Assembly (NCBI GenBank): GCA_046593925.1
Contig: JBKJQN010000061.1
Span: 1-64,000, forward strand
DNA length: 64,000 nucleotides
Reading direction: 5' to 3'
Origin: JAYVYM01 sp046593925
GTDB taxonomy: Bacteria > Actinomycetota > Actinomycetes > Mycobacteriales > SCTD01
The notes beneath the pieces were generated by a model. It was not told the origin of the DNA. It did no database searches and worked only from the letters and a program-made list of their open reading frames with translations. Below are positions 59,533-64,000 of this stretch, piece by piece (the stretch's first letter is position 1; every line of letters begins with the position of its first letter). The position numbers and the translations under genes were made by a program.

Positions 59533-61175
59533 GTGCGCAGCTCGCGGCGCAGGATCTTACCGGTGACGGTCTTCGGCAGCTCGTCCATCAGCACCACGCT
59601 GCGCGGGTACTTGTATGCCGCCATCCGCTCCTTGCAGTGCGCGATCAGCTCCTCAGGGGTAGCCGTGGCGCCTGCCTTCAGGCTGACGAAGGCCTTGACG
59701 GTCTCGCCGCGCTTCTCGTCCGGGACGCCGACCACCGCCGACTCCCGGACCGACGGGTGCTCGGCCAGGACGTCCTCGACCTCACGCGGCCAGACCTTGT
59801 AGCCCGACGCGTTGATCATGTCCTTCTTGCGGTCGACGATGAAGACCCAGCCCTCGGGGCTCATGAAACCGACGTCACCGCTCTTCAGAGCGCCGCCCGG
59901 CAGGTTGGCGGCCGTCTCCTCGGGCTTGCCCCAGTAGCCGGCGATGACCTGCGGACCGTCGGCGACGATCTCGCCCACCTCGCCGATCGGAAGGTCCGTG
60001 CCGTCGTCGGACTGGATCCGGACGATGGTGTTGGGCGCGGGTACGCCCACCGACAGCGCGCCGGACGTCGGGTCGACCGGGGACGGCGAGCCGAACGGCG
60101 TGACCGTCATCGGCGAGGTCGTCTCGGTCAGCCCGTAGGCGTTGTGGACCTGCTTGCCGGTGGCGTCCAGGAACGCCTTCTCCGCCGTCGGCGAGATCGC
60201 CGCGCCACCGGAGTAGATCGAGGAGAACGATGCGAAGTGGTCCTTGGTGAAGCCCGGTGCGTTGAGCAGGGCGCTGAACGCCGTGATCGCCCCGATGGTG
60301 AACGTCGGTCGGTGTTCTAGCAGGGCGTCGAGGACGACCTGTGGCTCGAAGCGGTACGCCAGCACCAGCGGCGCCGGCGTCAGCATGCTCACCGCGACGT
60401 GGCCGATCAGCCCGGTGATGTGAAACAGCGGCGCCACCCCGAAGACCGGGCCGGCGCCGTCGACGTGCACCCAGTCGCGGTAGACCTGCGCGGTGAACAC
60501 CACGTTGCGGTGCGTGTTCATGGCCCCCTTGGGCACGCCGGTCGTGCCGGAGGTGTAGGTCAGGAAGGCGACGTCTTCAGCGGTCAGCGTCACCGGCGGC
60601 GGGACCTCGCCGCGATGCTGCGCGATCAGCTCGCCGAAGTCGGTGGTGCCCTCGTGTCGCTGCCTGGTCATGCCCTTGAACAACCGCTCGTCCGCGCGCG
60701 TCTGGTAGTCCAGCTCGCTCGTGGTCAGCACCAGCTCGACGTCGGTGTCGGGGACGACCTGCCGCCCGATCTCGTCGTACAGCGACTCGAGGGCCACCAG
60801 CACCTTCGCGCCGGAGTCCTTCAGCAGGTACGACAGCTCGCGCACCCGGCTCATCGGGTTGATGGACACCATCACCCCGCCGGCCTTCCAGGTGGCCACC
60901 ATCGAGATGACGAACTGCGGCACGTTCTGCAGGTACACAGCCAGCCGGTCGCCGCTGGTGAAGCCGGCTGCCAGCAGCGCGCTGGCCAGGGCGTCGCTCT
61001 GCTCGTCTAGCTCGCGCCGCGTGATGACCCCGTCGAAGTAGCGGATCGCCTCCGCGGACGGGTCCTTTGCCACGCCGGCCCGGAACATGTCCAGCGCGTT
61101 CTCGAACTCGATCTGGTAGTCGGGCGCCTGGTTGCCGTACAGCGCAAGCCAGGGCCGGTCGTCGTACGTGCTCAT
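59529..61175 (-). CDS. Acyl-CoA synthetase (AMP-forming)
   Basis: ANL-family ligase of 548 residues activating a carboxylic acid with ATP and CoA. P-loop VAFLTYTSGTTGVPKGAMNTH, the A5 region NAYGLTETTSPMT, A7 GDVGFMSPEGWVFIVDRKKDMINASGYKVWPREVEDVL and catalytic Lys in LPKTVTGKILRRELRT are all intact. The substrate is unknown; the operon with a monocarboxylate carrier and a hydroxyacid dehydrogenase suggests a short or medium hydroxy or aromatic acid. It starts seven bases after the cyclase gene. Confidence 0.93.
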   Translation of the reverse strand: MSTYDDRPWLALYGNQAPDYQIEFENALDMFRAGVAKDPSAEAIRYFDGVITRRELDEQSDALASALLAAGFTSGDRLAVYLQNVPQFVISMVATWKAGGVMVSINPMSRVRELSYLLKDSGAKVLVALESLYDEIGRQVVPDTDVELVLTTSELDYQTRADERLFKGMTRQRHEGTTDFGELIAQHRGEVPPPVTLTAEDVAFLTYTSGTTGVPKGAMNTHRNVVFTAQVYRDWVHVDGAGPVFGVAPLFHITGLIGHVAVSMLTPAPLVLAYRFEPQVVLDALLEHRPTFTIGAITAFSALLNAPGFTKDHFASFSSIYSGGAAISPTAEKAFLDATGKQVHNAYGLTETTSPMTVTPFGSPSPVDPTSGALSVGVPAPNTIVRIQSDDGTDLPIGEVGEIVADGPQVIAGYWGKPEETAANLPGGALKSGDVGFMSPEGWVFIVDRKKDMINASGYKVWPREVEDVLAEHPSVRESAVVGVPDEKRGETVKAFVSLKAGATATPEELIAHCKERMAAYKYPRSVVLMDELPKTVTGKILRRELRT

Positions 61176-61182
61176 CGGGCTC

Positions 61183-62151
61183 CTACTTGATGACGACGGG
61201 GTTGACCGGCGAACCGCTGCCCTTGGCGACCTTGAGCGGCGCCGCGACGTAGAGGAAGGCGTACTGCTTGTCGGCCGCGCAGTCCTCAGCGAGCAGCTCG
61301 AGGTCGGCGATCTCGGTCAGCGTGACACCGAGGTTGCGCATGAGCGCGTTGTGCAGGACCAGGGCGACGCCGTTATGGGGGTCGAAGGTGACCTCGTTGG
61401 CGATGGTGTCGGTGACCAGGTTGGGGATCTCCATGTCCTGGAACCACTGCACGAGCTCGGGGCTGTAGACCAGGCCGGGCTCGCAGAACCCCTCGTAGAA
61501 CGCGTCACCGAGGTCGAAGAACAACTTCAGGAAGTTCGTCCGGATGATGAGGATGTCGCGCTTCTCGATGGTGACGCCCTGCGCCTTGGCGCAAGCCTGC
61601 AGGTCCTCGTGGGTGAACGTCTCGGCGCTGGCGAGGTTGTCCTTGCCGAGGAACCGGGCCATGTCGAGCAGGACGGCGCGACCGACGATGCCGCGCTCGG
61701 CGATCGGCTGGACGCTGGCCTTCTGGAGGCCGCCGATCGTGGTGCGGGCGTCATAGCCGTTCCAGATCTTGCCGTCGAACCACACGTGGCCCAGTGCGTC
61801 GTACTGCGTGGAGCCCTGCAGGAAGGCGTTGATCTTGTCGTCGGCATAGTGCAGGCCGCCGGGGTACGCCGGTCCGCCGGCGCCCTCGTCCCAGTTGGAC
61901 TCGTCCAGGATCTGGGTCCGCTCGGCGGGCGTACGTCCCGGCCACACCGGGTCGCCCTTCGGGTCGCCGATCAGTCGCTGCAGGGTGAAGGTCTTGCCCG
62001 AGGTGACCAGCCGGGCCGCCGCGAGCACCTGCTCCGGACCGAGGTAGTTCAGCGAGCCGACCTCGTCGTCCGGACCCCATTTTCCCCAGTTGCTCGGCGC
62101 GTCCGCGAGCAGGTCGGTGAGGTCGGGCGCGGTGGTCGGGGTCTCGGTCAC
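61183..62151 (-). CDS. Cyclase-family hydrolase (kynurenine formamidase-like)
   Basis: Metal-dependent hydrolase of 322 residues. WGKWGPDDEVGSLNYLGPEQVLAAARLV is the standard start of this group, STQYDALGHVWFDGKIWNGYDA stands where kynurenine formamidase has its H-x-G-T-H-x-D metal site, and later VGRAVLLDMARFLG and ILIIRTNFLK are conserved. The metal motif is thus a variant (Q-Y-D-x-x-x-H) typical of the larger cyclase subfamily found in aromatic and xenobiotic catabolism. Likely opens a lactone, ester or amide ring. First gene of the operon; a 20-bp palindrome lies 25 bp upstream. Confidence 0.87.
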   Translation of the reverse strand: MTETPTTAPDLTDLLADAPSNWGKWGPDDEVGSLNYLGPEQVLAAARLVTSGKTFTLQRLIGDPKGDPVWPGRTPAERTQILDESNWDEGAGGPAYPGGLHYADDKINAFLQGSTQYDALGHVWFDGKIWNGYDARTTIGGLQKASVQPIAERGIVGRAVLLDMARFLGKDNLASAETFTHEDLQACAKAQGVTIEKRDILIIRTNFLKLFFDLGDAFYEGFCEPGLVYSPELVQWFQDMEIPNLVTDTIANEVTFDPHNGVALVLHNALMRNLGVTLTEIADLELLAEDCAADKQYAFLYVAAPLKVAKGSGSPVNPVVIK

Positions 62152-62175
62152 GGGGCCTCCAGGGCAACGGCCAAC

Positions 62176-62195
62176 TCCCGAGCGATCGCTCGGGA
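62176..62195. promoter_or_regulatory. 20-bp perfect palindrome upstream of the cyclase operon
   Basis: The 18-base core is CCCGAGCGATCGCTCGGG, flanked by T and A to give 20 bp of perfect symmetry at 62176-62195. It is 25-44 bp before the cyclase start and would overlap the promoter or transcription start. Size and symmetry are those of a TetR-type operator. Confidence 0.65.
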
Positions 62196-62291
62196 TGCGG
62201 TGGTGTCAGGGCAGTCTGCGGACGTCGGCGCGTGGTGTCAATCACAGTCAGGGACGTAGGCTGAGCGCAGAGGACAGGCAAGACCGGTGGG

Positions 62292-62328
62292 GAACGCGAT
62301 GTAGCGCGTTCAGGTCCGCCGAACGCGC
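62292..62328. promoter_or_regulatory. Clustered inverted repeats upstream of the regulator gene
   Basis: Three copies of one arm alternate in orientation: GAACGCG (62292-62298), CGCGTTC (62305-62311) and GAACGCGC (62321-62328). The first two form a 7-bp inverted repeat with a 6-bp spacer; the last two an 8-bp inverted repeat with a 9-bp spacer. They lie 34-70 bp before the regulator start, downstream of a TAGGCT -10 box (62257-62262). The motif is unrelated to the palindrome at 62176. Confidence 0.55.
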
Positions 62329-62361
62329 CGGCGCCCGCGGACCGACTGTACGGAGGTGCTC

Positions 62362-63225
62362 GTGCAGAGCGTGCCGCCGGTCGCCGACGTACTGCTGGGC
62401 GAACGGGTCCGCGCAGCCCGTGGCGCGCAGGGCCTGAGCCTGCGCGCGCTCGCGGGGCGGCTCGGGGTGAGCCCGGCCACCCTCAGCGAGGTGGAGCGCG
62501 GCCGGACTGGGCTGTCCGCGGTCCGGCTCGCCCGCATCGCCGAGCTGCTCGACGTCCCTGTCGAGCAGCTGCTGGTACGCCGACCGGCCCCGCGGCGTGC
62601 GGTCGGGACGACCCGCCCACCCGACGACGGGGCGGGCTGGCGTTCGTACCCCCCCTTGCAGCTCGAGCTACCGCTGGCCGGCGCCCTCGCCGCCTTCCTC
62701 GAGCTCGGCTACTCCGGCGCGTCGATGCGCGACATCGGCCGGCGGGCCGGGCTGTCGGTGCCGGGGCTCTACCACTACCACCCGAGCAAGCAGGACCTGC
62801 TCGTCGCGCTGCTCGACCTGACGATGAGCGACCTGTTGGCGCGCAGCCGCGCCGCCAGGGCCGAGGGCGAGGGGCCGGTGCAGCGCTTCCGGCTGCTGGT
62901 GGAGTGCCTCGCGCTGTTCCACACGCACCGGCGCGAGCTGGGCTTCATCGGGGCGAGCGAGATGCGCAGCGTCGAGCCGGCTGCCCGGGCCCGGGTCGCG
63001 GCTGCCCGTCGAGAGCAGCAGCGGATGGTCGACGACGAGGTGGTGGCCGGCTGCCGGGCAGGGCGGTTCGGCACCAACCGGCCGGCCGAGGCGTCCAGGG
63101 CCGTCGTCACCATGTGCACAGCACTACCGCAGTGGTTCTCCCCGGGCGGTCCGGCCACCGCCGAGCAGGTCGCGGCGCAGTACGTCGACTTCGCGCTCGG
63201 TGTCGTGCTCGCCCGCGGTACCTAG
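62362..63225 (+). CDS. Chimeric XRE-TetR transcription regulator
   Basis: Regulator of 287 residues with two DNA-binding domains. Residues about 13-72 form an XRE/Cro helix-turn-helix: LGERVRAARGAQGLSLRALAGRLGVSPATLSEVERGRTGLSAVRLARIAELLDV. Residues about 100-150 form a TetR_N domain: FLELGYSGASMRDIGRRAGLSVPGLYHYHPSKQDLLVALL. The remaining 135 residues are helical, like a TetR ligand domain. Both HTH units look intact. GTG 62362 has GGAGG five bases upstream; the in-frame GTG at 62356 overlaps that site. It is divergent from the cyclase operon and upstream of paaI and paaK, which it may control; the ligand is probably an acyl-CoA or aromatic acid. Confidence 0.9.
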   Translation: MQSVPPVADVLLGERVRAARGAQGLSLRALAGRLGVSPATLSEVERGRTGLSAVRLARIAELLDVPVEQLLVRRPAPRRAVGTTRPPDDGAGWRSYPPLQLELPLAGALAAFLELGYSGASMRDIGRRAGLSVPGLYHYHPSKQDLLVALLDLTMSDLLARSRAARAEGEGPVQRFRLLVECLALFHTHRRELGFIGASEMRSVEPAARARVAAARREQQRMVDDEVVAGCRAGRFGTNRPAEASRAVVTMCTALPQWFSPGGPATAEQVAAQYVDFALGVVLARGT

Positions 63226-63338
63226 GACCGGCCACGAGGCGAAGATCACTGGCCGACGCACCGGGGGTCAGCCGGTGCTTGCGCCGCGGCCCGGCAGCAC
63301 GCGAGGATCGCCGAACGCTCGTCGGGGGAGGAGCCCGT

Positions 63339-63761
63339 GTGCCGCAGGACCAGCAGGCCCAAGCCCAGGCCCAGGCCGCGGCGATGTGGGCGGGCGACCG
63401 CGCGACGCAGGGCTTGGGCATCGTGCTGTCCGGCGTCGGACCCGGCCGGGCGACCGCGACGATGACCGTCACCGCCGGCCAGCTCAACGGCCACGGCAGC
63501 TGCCACGGCGGCTACCTGTTCCTGCTCGCCGACACCGCATTCGCCTTCGCCTGCAACACCCGCGGCGCCGCCGCAGTCGCGTCCGGAGCCGACGTCAGCT
63601 TCCTCGCGGCGGTCGCCGAGGGTGACGTCCTGGTTGCCGAGGCCGTCGAGCGGGCCGTCCGCGGGCGCAGCGGGCTGTACGACGTGACGGTCCGCCGCGG
63701 CGACGAGCCGGTGCTGGAGTTCCGCGGGCGCAGCCGGACCGTGTCGCCCCCGGGACCCTGA
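63339..63761 (+). CDS. paaI: PaaI-type hotdog thioesterase
   Basis: Thioesterase of 140 residues. The hotdog signature is QLNGHGSCHGGYLFLLADTAFAFACNTRG, with the conserved Asn/His and the catalytic Asp of LADTAF, then ASGADVSFLAAVAEGD. PaaI removes CoA from dead-end hydroxyphenylacetyl-CoA products during phenylacetate breakdown. GTG 63339 is five bases after GGAGGAG. The following gene starts one base after its stop and encodes phenylacetate-CoA ligase, a pairing typical of paa clusters. Confidence 0.92.
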   Translation: MPQDQQAQAQAQAAAMWAGDRATQGLGIVLSGVGPGRATATMTVTAGQLNGHGSCHGGYLFLLADTAFAFACNTRGAAAVASGADVSFLAAVAEGDVLVAEAVERAVRGRSGLYDVTVRRGDEPVLEFRGRSRTVSPPGP

Positions 63762-63762
63762 C

Positions 63763-64000
63763 GTGCGTGACCTGACGCCCGACCGCGCGAGCCTGGACCC
63801 GATCGAGGTCGCGAGCCGCGACGAGATCACCGCCCTGCAGGTGACCCGGCTGCGCTGGTCGCTGCGGCACGCGTACGAGAACGTCCCGCACTACCGCCGG
63901 GCGTTCGACGAGGCCGGCGTCGCGCCGGGCGACCTGGCCGAACTCGCCGACCTGCGGCACTTCCCGCTCACGGTGAAGGCGCAGCTACGCGAGGGCTACC
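63763..64000 (+). CDS. paaK: Phenylacetate-CoA ligase, N-terminal part
   Basis: The first 79 codons of a gene that continues beyond the window. DPIEVASRDEITALQVTRLRWSLRHAYENVPHYRRAFDEAG and LADLRHFPLTVKAQLREGY match the start of PaaK, the ATP-dependent ligase making phenylacetyl-CoA. It starts at GTG 63763, one base after paaI; GTG 63767 is out of frame and not used. The remainder of the paa pathway (paaABCDE and so on) is expected to the right. Confidence 0.9.
   Translation, partial: MRDLTPDRASLDPIEVASRDEITALQVTRLRWSLRHAYENVPHYRRAFDEAGVAPGDLAELADLRHFPLTVKAQLREGY

Noticed and set aside
1..64000. CRISPR arrays, insertion sequences and prophage genes
   Set aside because: None seen: no regularly spaced repeats, transposase motifs or phage structural proteins.

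Overview
The window is high-GC DNA from a free-living actinobacterium. The evidence is very high GC with strong third-position bias, many GTG starts, GTGA/ATGA translational overlaps, a bacterial proteasome activator ending GQYL, an SCO6745-family protein, the DUF3311/MctP pair, a PotA-type polyamine ABC system and several TAnnnT -10 boxes placed 6-7 nt before the start codon (leaderless mRNAs). Placement near Frankiales/Sporichthyales/Geodermatophilales is a guess from gene style. There are no insertion sequences, phage genes or CRISPR arrays. One tRNA-Ser(UGA) lies at 2771-2857.

Layout. (1) 0-11.6 kb, stress and ion homeostasis: a NarL-type two-component pair, a decayed DUF4386 gene, tRNA-Ser, a copper cassette (DUF2933-like peptide plus a cupredoxin-P1B ATPase fusion), a P2A Ca2+-type ATPase, a tandem-domain universal stress protein preceded by a DosR/DevR-like palindrome, a broken Acg-like nitroreductase and two overlapping crcB genes. 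Together these resemble a DosR dormancy regulon. (2) 11.7-14.8 kb: a secreted glycoside-hydrolase-like protein and a large secreted beta-propeller-like protein. (3) 14.9-22.6 kb: Na+/H+ antiporter, UBP zinc finger, HAD hydrolase, two alpha/beta hydrolases, PHA synthase, NDH-2. (4) 22.6-27.7 kb: apbE beside a run of three decayed genes (ferric reductase, vapC, methyltransferase), then a divergent OmpR regulator/histidine kinase pair. (5) 27.9-34.5 kb: SDR, thioesterase, quinone oxidoreductase and the tyrosine/homogentisate genes hpd-hmgA-fahA. (6) 34.6-36.7 kb: haloperoxidase-like hydrolase and patatin. (7) 36.7-50 kb: a polyamine/GABA catabolic locus with APC permease, alanine dehydrogenase, two class-III aminotransferases, aminobutyraldehyde dehydrogenase, amine-type FAD oxidoreductase, Lrp regulator and a four-gene ABC importer. 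(8) 50-55.6 kb: SCO6745 protein, Bpa, a second propeller protein and a pseudo-metalloprotease with DUF4214 repeats. (9) 55.6-64 kb: SDR, a five-gene acid-catabolic operon (cyclase, acyl-CoA synthetase, hydroxyacid-oxoacid transhydrogenase, DUF3311, MctP) divergent from a chimeric XRE-TetR regulator, then paaI and the start of paaK.

The most unusual items are the XRE-TetR chimera facing two different palindrome families; near-symmetric bidirectional promoters, the clearest a 22-bp gap that looks like two mirror-image leaderless promoters sharing one 10-bp palindrome; the propeller paralogues with an inactivated metalloprotease; and a concentration of genes broken by internal deletions and frameshifts.
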